This document shows, piece after piece, positions 21,763 through 32,949 of a stretch of DNA of 64,000 nt. The notes beneath the pieces were generated by a model. The model ran no database searches. It had not been told where the DNA came from and worked only from the letters and a program-made list of their open reading frames with translations. Within the stretch, counting starts at the first letter, position 1, and each line of letters starts with the position of its first letter. This DNA is from Oncomelania hupensis (lineage: Eukaryota > Mollusca > Gastropoda > Littorinimorpha > Pomatiopsidae): contig CM072517.1 of the NCBI GenBank assembly GCA_036898135.1, forward strand, positions 61,655,960-61,719,959, written 5' to 3'. The position numbers and the translations under genes were made by a program.

Positions 21763-24049
21763 TGTCACAAACAGACCTGTTTACCCCGCGCTATTTGAGC
21801 TTTTGCTTGTTTAGCAGTAGTAAAACTTAGAAGGTTACTGTAGTCTATAGCAGACGATTAAGGTATAACTGATGTGTACACACACACTGCGAGCTGACGC
21901 GAGCCGTTTAGTGACATCATCGCGGCATACGATCGAGTTTTGAACTTTATAGCCACTTAGATTATTTCAGCCAATCGGGACACAGGTAGAGGGTTATAAC
22001 CAGTTCTGGCTGATTCAGTCCAAACCAAGTATAGGTCAGTTGTGTGGAAAGCTTAGGAGAGTACACAGCTACTTCCTAGCAAAAATCTCTCCACTGATAG
22101 AACAGGGAAGCAGTGCTTGTTGAATTTTTGAATTCAATCAAATAGCCACGGGCCTGACATTGTCGAACAGGTAAATGAACATACTTCTGTTTCATCGTGA
22201 TGTATTTATATTATTGTTGAAATTATGTTTGTGGAATTTGCTATGCATAGATTTGAATTGTTAGTCCGACTTTGCCTTACCACGTGGAGAAGCCGAACAC
22301 GTGTTAAGCACGACCGGTTTTGACGCCATGTTGTATACCTGACGGAACCACTGTTGTTTAACCTATATGTATGCTTGCAGACCAGTGGCTGTACCAGTGA
22401 ATGTTTATAATATTATTAATTCTTTATGTGTATAGTTAGCCACGATTTATATTTATGTATGTATAGGAAATTAGAGTGGAGATTCCAGTGGACCACGGAC
22501 CTAGCAGAATGTTCGTCGCTTATGTATAGAGATGTGGAGCTATCACTGAGGGCTACTTTGGCTTTCAGTGAGACGCTCTGCACAGACCTATTATTCAGGG
22601 TTGTGCAGAATTTCATCTCATATGTTACAGACGAGCAGGCAGGATATCGTGAGCCCAACTCAACAGAAGAGCATACCCTAATCTACGATTCGAGTTGGCT
22701 GCCGAGGCATCTACAGCATCGTGCGCAGATAGCCCCAAACGTCGTACCCCAAGTCAAAGACTACACGACGACCCAGCGTGTACCAGAAGCTACCTCAACG
22801 CAGCACTTCACCCACGCATCCATTGGTCAGTTAAGTGCCCAGGAAACAGTGCACTAAAACTGTAGCAAAAGGACCACAGTAGTCCACTCTTCATGAACGC
22901 TAGTAGCCAGTGCCCTATGAAGAAAACATAGCTGCCTAGACTATCGGCGAGCAAACCATTCGCATTGACAATTGAACTTTTAAGTTAGATTCGTACTTCG
23001 AAGATCGTGTATAGAGTAGAAGAAATAAATGTGTGATTTTGACTGTTATCAAGTGGCTGGACTACATATGATTCATAGCCGTGTGAAAGCTAGTGTGACA
23101 GTGATCTTTTACCATTTTTCTATCTATCTCTGTCAGGCATGCTACTCTGAAAATTTTGTTTTCCAGGAAAATTTTGGAAGGATTAGCAGAGCCCCGAGAG
23201 CGAGCCTGCAAAGCAGGCGAGCCCACTAGGGGGATCCGGGAGCATGCCCCCCCCAGAAATTTTTTTTTAAAGTTAAAATCTGTGCAATCTGGCACATTTT
23301 GAGCACTTTTTGAGAGATGAAAAATCAATCAAATTGCCCGGAACCTTAAGCTTTTCGATGTGGTCGCCAAATTTCTCGACGTACTTCTTTTTTCTTTTTC
23401 TTTTCCGACAACTTTTACTTCATAATCCAGTGTTCTCTGCAGCCAGTCCCAACGCCACTTGTTTTTGATACCTTTGTCCAAGTCTCCTACTGTGTTTCGT
23501 ATTACAATGTCGGTTCGAAACATTTTGATACTATGCTACTATTAGTAGTATTTATCATCACAAAAACGCTTCCATACGTTATTAAACTTAAAAAAACAGA
23601 GAATCGTGGTGAAGACTGTCAAAAGTCAAACGGAAACAACTGGCTATAACACAGAGCGAATCACGTAAGAGAGAAGCAATCTGATTGGTGAGATAAATTT
23701 AGCTAGCCAATCACAACGCCGCTTTGATATGATCGTTAAATTGACTGTCATGGCGGTCTAGCAGACGAATCCCTTGCTTGCTTTTTTTTTTTTCGACACA
23801 GATTTTTTTAATACTCCCAGAAAATTTTCAATCACCCGGAAAGCCAAAGATCGATTTCCAGGAATTCCTGGAATTCCAGGAAAAGTAGCATGCCTGTCTG
23901 TACCCCAGCCTTAACACAGACCGAGCTAAACAAATAAATGTATTAAAGTAATTCACCGGGTGACTCACTAGCAGTTCCCATAGAATAAGACGTGAGGGTT
24001 ACAGCATTCCATTGTGCAGAGCCCAGCAACAAATAAACCCCACGTTACA
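21763..24049 (+). mobile_element. Solo LTR (family L3, copy 1) with 5-bp target duplication
   Basis: Starts TGTCACAAACAGACC and ends AAACCCCACGTTACA, giving the TG...CA ends of an LTR. ATGAC flanks it on both sides (21,758-21,762 and 24,050-24,054). It is 2,287 bp long, of which 763 bp are a nested DNA transposon. No internal retroelement sequence is present, so it is the product of LTR-LTR recombination. The target is the 3' untranslated region of the CR1-like LINE. AATAAA-type signals near the 3' end support plus orientation. Confidence 0.85.
23134..23896. mobile_element. Non-autonomous DNA transposon with CAGGCATGC termini
   Basis: Left end CAGGCATGCTACTCTGAAAA, right end AGTAGCATGCCTG; these are inverted repeats. 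TCTGT flanks both sides (23,129-23,133 and 23,897-23,901), and the other L3 solo LTR keeps the uninterrupted site. CAG...CTG ends resemble hAT elements, but the duplication I see is 5 bp, not 8. No transposase. It contains GAGAGCGAGCCTGCAAAGCA and an AGGGGGATCCGGGAGCATGC stretch. Confidence 0.75.
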
Positions 24050-24128
24050 ATGACTATGTAAAGCGCGGTGAGTCTGGTCATAGGCTGGAGTACCCGCTAT
24101 ATAAAAATCCCTTATTATTATTATTTTA
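24050..24128 (+). mobile_element. 3' tail of the interrupted CR1/Rex1-like LINE
   Basis: ATGACTATGTAAAGCGCGGT continues the LINE broken at 21,762. It ends in TATATAAAAATCCC and TTATTATTA repeats. Confidence 0.8.
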
Positions 24129-24134
24129 CCGCTG

Positions 24135-24400
24135 CTGCTACTGTTGATGGTGTATGATGACAACGACAACAACAATGCTGTTGTTGCTTCTGATGATGAT
24201 ATTGTTGATGATGTTGTTGTTGATGTTGATGATATGTTGATGATGGTGTTGTTGTTGATGGTGATGATTGTGTTGATGATGGTGTTGTTGTTGTTGATGA
24301 TGATGAAGATGATGATGATGATGATCATAACAAACATGTTACTGCTGCTAATGATGATAATAATGATGACGACGACGACGATGACGGGCAAGAAGCGAAA
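24135..24400. repeat. (GAT/GTT)n low-complexity tract
   Basis: Interrupted GAT, GTT and GAC triplets. Frames over it are artefacts. The real exon B3 begins immediately to the right. Confidence 0.85.
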
Positions 24401-24415
24401 AGGGTGACAACTTAC

Positions 24416-24552
24416 TGACATCTGGTCTACCGCAGCCTGTTGCGGCGAGCTGCAGTGACTGTTGGTGAGCGGATATTAGCAGAGCGTCGGCATTGCTGAC
24501 GTTGCAGATATGGACGTTGGAGGCAATGCAGTTTAGCATGCGCTGGATCACA
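24416..24552 (-). CDS. Cys-module gene, exon B3
   Basis: Acceptor TTTTGATTCCAG, one base, 45 full codons, A before a strong donor GTAAGT. Cysteines at codons 8, 16 and 40 (MLNC, VHIC, ATGC), the same spacing as B2. CNVSN is a possible N-glycosylation site. It is the longest exon, with five extra codons after the last cysteine. A 9.6-kb intron precedes it and contains the whole Gmr1-like element. Confidence 0.83.
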
Positions 24553-24796
24553 CTGGAATCAAAATACACACCACCAATATTGTCAGGACTTTGTTTGAAG
24601 TACATTTCATTTTACTGACTGGTTCATTTGCTGACTGACATTTTTAACGACGCATGAAGAGTTTGACCTCGAAGATTGTACAGCATGTTATCTTCCAATA
24701 TATATAATGGCTCCTTACTTTATGGAATTCCCTTTGTAAAAAACTTATTTTCATCAGTTTCTGAAAAATCTTTATTTAGAAGTATATTTTCTAAAT

Positions 24797-25307
24797 ATTG
24801 TTTTTTCACCACTGTGAGCAGGTCATCGTGTTGTCCAATGGATTGTGTGATGGTCTTTCGGACTTCGTCATTGGTGATGTGCTGGGTATAGGAAATGCCC
24901 AGAAGTCTTCTGTAGCACCTCATCTCCATGCTTTGTATTTTTTGTTGTAGATCTGCTGTGAGGGTCCATGTTTCGAAAGCGTATAGGAAGATGGAGATGA
25001 CAAGGGAGCGCAGCAGCCTTACCTTGGAATGTAGGCTGATGGTCCTGTCTTACCAAATTGGCTTCATCCTCGCCAGGGCAGCAGTTGTGTGTGCGATCCT
25101 GGAGAGGACCCTGTCGGGACTCATTGTCTGATACAATGGCTCCGAAATATTTGGAGCTATGCACTGTGTTGAGGGATGGGCATTGGACTTTGATGTCCGT
25201 GTTAAGGCCATTGGTGTTGGTGGTCATCATTTTGGTCTTCTCTGCACTTATTTCCATTCCATAGGCTCTGAAGGTGGTGTCAAGTCTCTGTACCAGCTGT
25301 TCAAGTT
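24797..25307 (-). mobile_element. RTE-like LINE, 3' part of copy e
   Basis: C-terminal reverse transcriptase segment (LLTVVKKQ, HITNDEVRKTITQSIGQHDD, MEISAEKTKMMTTNTNG). It lacks the usual 3' tail. The copy continues at 31,135 after the Gmr1-like element: CTGTTCAAGTT on the left and AAGTTCATGTTCCTCTCC on the right correspond to one uninterrupted stretch in copy d near 12,915. Confidence 0.8.
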
Positions 25308-25915
25308 TGTTACACTCGATCGATGTTGGTGTTTTTCTATCAGTATTTGATTCAGCCCCAATGCTGAAGTACTGATGAGTGTAGCTCAGATTCGTTTATC
25401 CACGCAGCCTGCTCACTCAGCAACAAGTCAAAGTCTTCGTATGAAGTTTTCCACTTTTATTCAGCACACATCAACAACTGCATACAATCACCTTTTCACT
25501 CTCCCTTTTACTTTCCAACTCACTATCAAAAACAACACAACACCTTTGAAACAGTGCGGCACTTATATAGTCTCTTGATACTCCCGAACAATTTAGAACA
25601 CGGTAGAAATGACGCACTACCACCAATCAAACTAAAGATCGTCATCACTGTCTTACGTCATACATCTCTATACACATTCCCGGAACGTTCTGAAACTTCT
25701 ACAAGTTTCTATCGACAGTAAACACGCAGATTTATAGAATTCTCCAATAATATCGACTAGCGAAAATTATCAACGTTATACAAAGCTTCTTCTAACAACA
25801 ATGCAAACTCAAATCAAAGGTAAATACACTCTACTATTGAATACTTTGCAAAGCGAAACGATTAGATCTATCGTGCAGGCTTCAGCCATACTATCCTTCG
25901 CGTTTCAACGTAACA
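25308..25915 (-). repeat. 3' LTR of the Gmr1-like element
   Basis: 608 bp, plus-strand ends TGTTACACTCG and CAACGTAACA. The adjoining internal side, read on the minus strand, is GAGTGGGGGGTTA, a polypurine tract suited to plus-strand priming. Confidence 0.88.
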
Positions 25916-26102
25916 TAACCCCCCACTCAAGAAGAAATTTACCCAATTTCTTTCAACAACGTTGAAACGTAATGCACAAACAAAGTCTTAATTCTGGACT
26001 TTCTGAATACTGTAATTGAGCTCAGTTCATTCACACAGAGTCAATGTTCTTCCATCCGCAAGTCTATCTGGATATTGTCAATGTTCACATTTATCTACAC
26101 AG

Positions 26103-27269
26103 TCAATGTTTTTTCATCCGCAAGGAAACGACGCCCTCGTCAATTGCGGTTGTCATCGGCCCAGGGTCAAAGACGATGATCACGTGGGCTTTCCTGGAGT
26201 CAGTGCATCCTCCGTTGTCTCCTTCTTCCGTCGGATGTCCGACGCAGTCGACGTTGTCAGCTCCCAGGATGCACTTGCTGGGTCTCACGATCAGGTTGGC
26301 TTCTTGAAGACGGTGGAACAGCTCCCTCAAGGTCTGCAGATGCTCTTCCCAGGTGTGGGTGTGGACTAGCAGGTCGTCCCAGTAACACACGACATTGTCC
26401 ATCCCTTTGAGCATCTTCTTCATCCCTCTCTTCAGGGTAGCTCCGCTGTTGACCATGCCAAAGGGCATCCTTAGGCACTCGTACGTCCCATCAGGAGTTA
26501 TAAAAGCAGTCTTTGGTATGTCCTGTTGACGCACGGGGACTTGCCAATAACCCTTGCTGAGGTCAATCTTTGAGAAGATTTTACTCCCCGATAGTTGGCG
26601 GAAGAGGTCTGCTGCAATAGGCATCGGCTCGGGGTCGAAGACGGTGATCTTATTAACCTTCCTGTAGTCGATGCATACTCTGTTGCTCCCGTCCTTCTTC
26701 TTCACGACCACGACAGGGGACGCGTAGGGGGAACTAGACTCCCTGATGATGCCCATCTTCAGCATCTCATCGATATCTTTCTTCAAGGATTCACGGGCCT
26801 TGAAAGGGATCGGGAAGGGTTTGGATCGAACGGGGATATTTGAAGTGAGGTGGACTTCATGTTCGACCAAAGTCGTAGAGCCTGGGACATCGCTGAAGCT
26901 ATGGGGAAACTCGCCCATAAGGTCCTTGAGCTCAATCTTCTGACCTTCCGTCAAGCCTGGCCCTAGCTTAACATCATCGATGCCTTCTTTGCTGTGGAAG
27001 TCTCCCAGTTCCAACAGTTCCTCGCTGTCAAAGCTGTCGTCGATCTCAGCTGCTGTTGCTGCGAGTATTGTCTCTGATGGCCTTTCCACGTACAGCTTAA
27101 GGAGGTTGGCGTGGTATATCTTGGAATGCTGGCCGACCTTCACCTTGTAGTCGTTGATTTCCACCACGGTCTCCACTTCGTACGGGCCTTTCCACTGCAT
27201 CAGCAACTTATTATGATCGGTAGGTAGCAGCACCAGCACTTTGTTGCCAGGTTTGAACTTCCTGTTCAC
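26103..27269 (-). pseudogene. Integrase C-terminus plus Ty3-type reverse transcriptase
   Basis: The frame opens with an integrase GPY/F-like module (FKPGNKVLVLLP, MQWKGPYEVETVV). It then reaches a reverse transcriptase: VVVVKKKDGSNRVCIDYRKV, FSKIDLSKGYWQVPV (motif A), LRMPFGMVNSGATL and CYWDDLLVHTHTWEEHL (motif C, YWDD). After CILGADNVDCVGH the sequence no longer follows the family, so the end is frameshifted or deleted and no RNase H is seen. It is in the same frame as the integrase core at 27,303-27,953, separated by one TAA stop at 27,303-27,305. One protein with integrase before polymerase was therefore the ancestral arrangement. Confidence 0.88.
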
Positions 27270-27302
27270 GGCCCTACGATCGTAGTAGTGCTTTCCACAG
27301 TC

Positions 27303-27953
27303 TTAGGACTTCTTCAGGTTTTCTCTGGCTATCTCGAGAGTCTGCTCCAGCTTCTCCCGTAGCTCAAACACGTACTGGTAGCTGTTCTTCACATCTGGGG
27401 TCTCTACTTCTTTCGTCCACAGTTCTTTCAGGATGTGCATCGGCCCTCTGATGGTTCTTCGGTACAGCAGCTCGAACGGAGAAAAGCCGGTGGACTCCTG
27501 CGGCACTTCTCTGTAGGCGAACAGTAAGGCGTTGATGTAGCGATGCCATTGCCTGGGCTGCTCGCTGCACAGTTTCTTCAGGGTGGACTTCAGCGTAGCA
27601 TTGAACTTTTCGACAAGCCCGTTACACATTGGATGGTAGGGTGTCGTAGTTAAATGCCGGATGCTCAGCAGTCTGTTGACCTCCTTCATGCAGTCAGAGA
27701 CGAACTGCGTCCCGAGGTCTGTCAGAATTTCTTCAGGCACTCCAAGTCTACTGAACATGTCCACCAGCGCCTCTGCAACAGTTTCAGTGTCAATCTTCTT
27801 CAGAGGCACTGCTTCTGGGTACCGAGTCGCATAGTCCACTAAGGTCAGTACCCATCGATGACCTTCTTCACTCGGAGGTCTTATTTCGCCGAGTAAGTCT
27901 AAGGCCACCCTCTTGAAAGGTCGGTCGATCAAAGGCATCCTCTGCATAAGCAC
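27303..27953 (-). pseudogene. Integrase catalytic core, Gmr1-like element
   Basis: RVALDLLGEI carries the first catalytic aspartate, ILTDLGTQFVSDC the second, and CNGLVEKFNATLKS the glutamate: a D,D-35-E core. RYPEAVPLKKIDTETVAEAL and FAYREVPQESTGFSPFELLY are typical of Ty3-family integrases. The enzyme inserts the element's DNA into the genome. The N-terminal zinc-binding part (HDSIMGGHLGIKKT...YWPG) lies in the preceding frame. A frameshift near 27,990 falls inside the zinc-binding cysteines, so the original integrase is split. Confidence 0.9.
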
Positions 27954-28984
27954 TTTAGGAACCCTTCCTCGAGGTATGGTCTTCTGGCAAATGATCGGCA
28001 GAAACGGCTGACGTCCGCATGAAGTCCTGGCCAGTAGAACACCGCCTGGATTCTGTCTGACGTCTTCTTGATGCCTAGGTGACCTCCCATGATTGAGTCA
28101 TGTGCTACTTCCATCACTTGGCGCCTTATGGGTAACGGTACCAAGACTTGACGTAGTGGTTTACCTCCGTTGATCCTCGGGTGCTGGAAGATTCTGTACA
28201 GGATCTTGGCCTTCACCTCGAAATAGACCGTGCCACTGCCCTTGGTCACGTGGTCTTGGCGGTTCCTGTACTTGTTTAAAGTGCTATCAGCTTCCTGGAG
28301 CTGGATCAGCTTATCTCTGTCCACGATGGCAGCTTTTGAGTTGTCGGCGACCTTCAGTGGCGTAGTCGTCTTGTCTCTCTTGGCCTGGGCCCTTGTGGTA
28401 ACAGCACCGACGATCTCTGGTCGGCAGGGCTGAGCCGGAGTAGCCACATTGTCCCGTAGCAGCTCTGTAAGGTCTCCATCGGGAAATGGCAATGGATCCT
28501 CCTCCACAACTTCGACACGTTGGGTTGAGGCAGGACTCCATTCTGAATCGGGGTCGTCGGGTCGTCTCGCACCCTCGATATTCCCGATCATCAAATCATA
28601 CAGCGGCTTCTTCAGGCAAACCGCTTCGACTTCGCCTATGTAGAAAGGGGTGCTGACATGAACTTTCACAACTGGTGCTTTCACACATTTGCTGTCGGCC
28701 ATGAGTGTCCATCTAGAATCGCCAGTGAACTGTTCTTTAGCGATTAGGTCTTCTCTGACGATGACCCCACTGCAGCCAGAGTCTCTTAAGACAGTCACTT
28801 CATGATTTCCGACGCGTCCCTTGGAAACAGGCATGTTCTGGACGGTCATCGCTGCGCTGGCGACGACGGGGATGGATTTCCCGTTGGCAAGGAGAAGCTG
28901 GCCGTCAGTTATGCACTCTTGCACGTCCGCATGAGTAGCTGTGCGTTCGGTCTGACTCGGAAGAATGACGCTCCCGCCGCACAC
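27929..28984 (-). pseudogene. Protease and integrase zinc-binding region, Gmr1-like element
   Basis: VTVLRDSGCSGVIV is the retropepsin active site (DSG form) near residue 85, followed by VCLKKPLYDLMIGNIEG, the flap and C-terminal part. A linker leads to RRQVMEVAHDSIMGGHLGIK and QAVFYWPGLH, the HH part of the integrase HHCC zinc finger. The frame is the same as gag. The last 20 residues are out of frame with the integrase that follows. Confidence 0.85.
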
Positions 28985-29230
28985 TTGATGGTCAGATCTA
29001 CTGGTTTGCCGTTGATTGGAGAAACGTCTCTGTCGGTTGCCCGCCGCTGCATTGTCCGTACTGCTCCGCTGTCCGCTACTTTTGTTTTGAGGACAGTTAG
29101 CCGCTCTGTGGTCTGTAGCGTTTCAAGTGAAACAGCCTCTTGAATGCCCTTCCCTGGGAGGTGGCGTGGAGTCCGTGTGTCTCTGGCTCGTCTGACTCCC
29201 CTGGATCTGGTTCCCATGGCTTGCAGTTTT

Positions 29231-30049
29231 CTAAAATGGTTTCGTCGTCTTGGGTGGCCCCAGCGTTTTTCCGTGAGCGAGGAGATATCTTTCAGCAACC
29301 TCGGTCACATCATTAAGCGTCTGCAGCTTCTGTAATTCTAAGTGGTTCGCCAGGTCCTTGTGACAGGCATTGAGGAATTGCTCCTTCACGATCAGGTCAT
29401 GGAGACTATCGTAAGACTTCCCTTTGCCTGATAGTTCCACCCACTTGTGTAAGTATGACGACAGGCGCTCCACCAATTGCTTTGGTGTCTCGTCTGACAA
29501 AGGCCGGCATTCGCGGAAGCGTTTACGGTAGCCCTTCTCTGTGAATCTGTAGCAATGCAGTAGGGCCTCTTTCAAGACGTCGTAGTTTTTGGCGTCATTA
29601 TTTGACAGTCTGGTATAAACTTCCAGCGCTTGCCCCGTCAGAAGTGCACTTAGTCGAATCGCCCAGTCTCGAGGTTGCCAGTTAGAGCTTTCAGCGAATC
29701 TTTCGAATCTCGCCAGATAACTGTCAATCTGGTCCTTCCCGTCGACGAAAGCTAGCAATTTTGGAGCCGTATGGTCGTTGGTGACTTGTGGCGCATGCTG
29801 ATTGTTTTGGATACGCGCCAACTCTAGCTGGTACTGACGATCAGCTTCTAATCGTCTCTCTTCCATCTCGTCACGCCGACGCTGTTCCTCTAATTCTCTC
29901 TCTTGACGCCGGTCTTCTCTTTCTTCTCGACGACGCTGCTCTTCTAATTCTCTTTCTTGACGCAATATTCTCTCCTGGAATTTGACGTACTCCGTCAGCT
30001 GTTTGCCTTTTAGATTTAGTTCAACCCCTTTCTGCCAGAGGTCCGCCAT
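29231..30049 (-). pseudogene. gag of the Gmr1-like element
   Basis: Starts MADLWQKGVELNLKGKQLTE. A charged coiled-coil region of ERELEEQRR repeats (about residues 28-70) follows, then a capsid-like helical domain (DGKDQIDSYLARFERFAESS, LTGQALEVYTRL, YLHKWVELSGKGKSYDSL). It ends at TAG (29,231-29,233). Beyond that stop the same frame continues into a zinc knuckle whose second cysteine position is a TGA stop (29,123-29,125, CFT-stop-NATDHRAANC). The ancestral gag-protease frame is therefore broken twice. Its capsid domain is related to that of the element at 51.5 kb. Confidence 0.88.
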
Positions 30050-30536
30050 CTTGATGCTTTTCTGGAAAGTTCTTTTCTGAAAAGTTCTTTACTGTGCTGT
30101 ACCTTTCTAGACTGTTCTAGAACAGCACGCTTTCTGCAGTAGCGCTGATGCTTGTCACTAGTCGCCTTCGCTGACGCAGGCCCCGCTGTCCTCGTCGTAT
30201 GCGACGCTGCACCACGCTGATGTTGATGTACACGCTCCTGTGCTGAAGTAGACGCTCTCTCTAATACTGGCGATGTAGCTCCGAGACTGTCCCTCGACGT
30301 AGTCTTGCGGCAGCCACGTAGTCCCGATCTGTTGTTCGCTCACGAAGCAACTCTTCAGCGACTACACGCCCTTGCAGTCAACCCGAATCTATCGGGGATG
30401 TAGTCCCAGTATGTTGGCCCCTCCCGACGCAACTCGTTGGCGTCTACCCTCGATGACTGCCTCTCGTAACGTTGACTCGCTTGTTGTAGCAGTTGAACCC
30501 TTGGCTATGGCGTGAATCGCGGCTTGACCCCCAAAA
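30050..30536 (-). mobile_element. 5' leader of the Gmr1-like element
   Basis: Matches 14,540-15,026 in plus orientation. It contains a leader frame beginning MSEQQIGTTWLPQDYVEGQS at 30,343, frameshifted relative to the other copy after about 30 codons. The primer-binding region is the GGGGGTCAAGCCGCG next to the LTR. Confidence 0.7.
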
Positions 30537-31134
30537 TGTTACACTCGATCGAAGTTGGTGTTTTTCTATCAGTATTTGATTCAGCCCCAATGCTGAAGTA
30601 CTGATGAGTGTAGCTCAGATTCGTTTATCCACGCAGCCTCCTCACTCAGCAACAAGTCAAAGTCTTCGTATGAAGTTTTCCACTTTTATTCAGCACACAT
30701 CAACAACTGCATACAATCACCTTTTCACTCTCCCTTTTACTTTCCAACGCACTATCAACAACAACACAACACCTTTGAAACAGTGCGGCACTTATGATAC
30801 TCCCGAACAATTTAGAAAACGGTAGAAATGACGCACTACCACCAATCAAACTAAAGATCGTCATCACTGTCTTACGTCATACATCTCTATACACATTCCC
30901 GGAACTTTCTCAAACTTCTACAAGTTTCTATCGACAGTAAACACGCAGATTTATAGAATTCTCCAATAATATCGACTAGCGAAAATTATCAACGTTATAC
31001 AAAGCTTCTTCTAACAACAATTGAAACTCAAATCAAAGGTAAATACACTCTACTATTGAATACTTTGCAAAGCGAAACGATTAGATCTATCGTGCACGCT
31101 TCAGCCATACTATCCTTCGCGTTTCAACGTAACA
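30537..31134 (-). repeat. 5' LTR of the Gmr1-like element
   Basis: 598 bp. Compared with the other LTR it lacks about 10 bp near 30,795 and has about ten substitutions. Confidence 0.88.
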
Positions 31135-32905
31135 AAGTTCATGTTCCTCTCCAGCCAAATCCATCAGTGTCATCTGCAAAACGAAGGATGGAGATTGCTC
31201 TACCCCTATGCTGACTGTGCCTTCGTGATTTGCAAGGGCATCTGACATGATGAGCTCTAGGAAGATGTTGAAGGGTGTTGGAAAGAGTAGGCATCACTGA
31301 CGCACACTTTTGATGACTTCAATAATTTTAGGGCTGATGTTGTACACTCTCATGGTTGCCAATAGAGCTGCATGCCAGACTCGGTCAAACGCCTACTTGA
31401 AGTCTGCAAACACATGATATAGATATTGTTGATGCTGTAAGTATTTCTCGCAGATTATTCTGAGGTTGAAAATCTGTTCAGTGGTACTTCGCCCTGCTCT
31501 GAATCCTGGTTGTTCTTCAGCTATGATTTGTTCAGCTTGGGGTTTTAACCTGTTGAGTATTATTTTCAGGAGGACCTTGCTGGAATGGCTGATGAGGCTG
31601 ATTGTGCGTTAATTTTCACATTCTTGAAGGTTACCTTTTTTGGGAACAGTGATGACAAGCGACTGGGTCCATGGTGTAGGCTACTCCCCACTCTGCCAGA
31701 TCTTGATACATATACTGGTGAGTGCGACAGTCATCGCTTCACCTCCTGCTTGAAGCAGTTCCGCGGGTATGTTGTCCACTCCCGCTCACTTTCCTTTCTT
31801 CAGTGATTGCACTGCTGCCTCAACTTCTCGGAGAATTGGGAGGATTTCTTCTTCTTCTCTGTTCTCAGGACATGCTAGATCTGATTGGTCTCCATTTGGG
31901 GGGTGGTTGTAAAGGTCAGAGCAGAACTCTGTAAATCTGTCCAAGACTTCTTGTTCTTCTGTAAGGCATATGCCAGACTTGCAGCATGCTTTGGATCATG
32001 GAGACCTTGGGCTGTTTAACACTTGTCAGCCGCTTCACAGTCTGATAGACCTTCTTGCTGTTGCTCTTGTTCAGACTGTTCTCTATTTCCTGGCATTGAT
32101 CTTCTATCCAGTTCTCCTTTGCTGTGCGCATGCCTTTTCGGATGTCATTGTTGATTTTTCAGTAGGCATCAGCTCCCTGTAAGGTGTTCTTTTTCTTTTT
32201 CATCTCTCTTCGTTTATCACACAGGTCCAAAAGTTCATGTTTGATCCACAGCTTCTTCTTTGGCCGGTGCTTGCCAAGGATCTATGTGGCGGCATCTGTC
32301 ACAGCTGATTTGAAGGTGGTGGTCATGGAGTTGACATCTACATCACCAGCTCCCAAAATGAGCAGTGGTGCAAATTTTGATCCAATTGTGGCTTGAATTA
32401 TTTTTGCCACCTCCGGGTCTTGCAGTTTGTCCAGGTCGAACTTCAGTCTAATGCACTTTGCTGTGTTTACTCTCTTCAAGTGGAGCCGGAAAGATATCAT
32501 CACGTGATCGCGGTCACTTCCGTTGTCTGCTCCTGGAAAAGTGCGTGTCCTGCCAATGTTGATGCTTGATCTGAAGCGTTTCTTGATCATGATGTAGTCG
32601 ATCTGGTTGTGATGCTCCCCGCCGGGACTGTGCCATGTCCATCGTCTGGATTTTTTGTGGAGACTAAGCGTGTTTGCCAGTATCAGATTGTTGTATCTGT
32701 TGTGGTGCGCATCTTGGCCAAACTTGGCATTCCAGTCGCCTTCAACTATGACTATGTCCTTCTTCGGCACTTGGTCAAAGACAGCCTGTAGATTTTCTTA
32801 GAAGTCCTCCACTTCCCTGTCGTCAGTCTGATGTTGGGGCATAGACCTGGATGATGGTGATTATGAAAGGGGTTGCTCTCAGACGGATGGTAATGAGCCT
32901 ACTGG
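31135..32905 (-). mobile_element. RTE-like LINE copy e, endonuclease and reverse transcriptase part
   Basis: Continues the copy interrupted at 25,307. Broken frames cover reverse transcriptase. The 5' part at 32,282-32,770 is an AP-type endonuclease: IVEGDWNAKFG, HNQIDYIMIKKRFRSS and GSDRDHVMISFRL carry the metal-binding and catalytic residues of the family, which nicks the target. This is the most 5'-complete RTE-like copy in the window. There are several frameshifts and stops. Confidence 0.85.
32282..32770 (-). pseudogene. AP-type endonuclease domain of the RTE-like LINE
   Basis: A 162-residue frame has GDWNAKFG, WTWHSPGGEHHNQIDYIM and GSDRDHVMISF, corresponding to the N, D and SDH catalytic region of apurinic-type LINE endonucleases. 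It continues into the linker DKLQDPEVAKIIQATIG, also seen at 62.8 kb. The N-terminal third of the domain is missing or out of frame. Confidence 0.82.
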
Positions 32906-32949
32906 AGACTGGGCGGCAACCCATACCAAAACTGCAGACGTATACTCAG

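Larger units (their letters stand above)
25308..31134 (-). mobile_element. Gmr1-like Ty3 LTR retrotransposon, complete but decayed
   Basis: Two LTRs (25,308-25,915 and 30,537-31,134) flank gag, protease, integrase and reverse transcriptase on the minus strand. AAGTT at 25,303-25,307 and 31,135-31,139 is a 5-bp target duplication. Integrase lies before reverse transcriptase, the reverse of ordinary Ty3/gypsy order; this is the hallmark of the Gmr1 group first described from cod. By eye the LTRs differ at about ten sites plus one 10-bp indel (about 98% identity), so insertion is fairly recent. The coding region nevertheless has several breaks. No RNase H domain was recognised after the reverse transcriptase. 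Confidence 0.88.
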
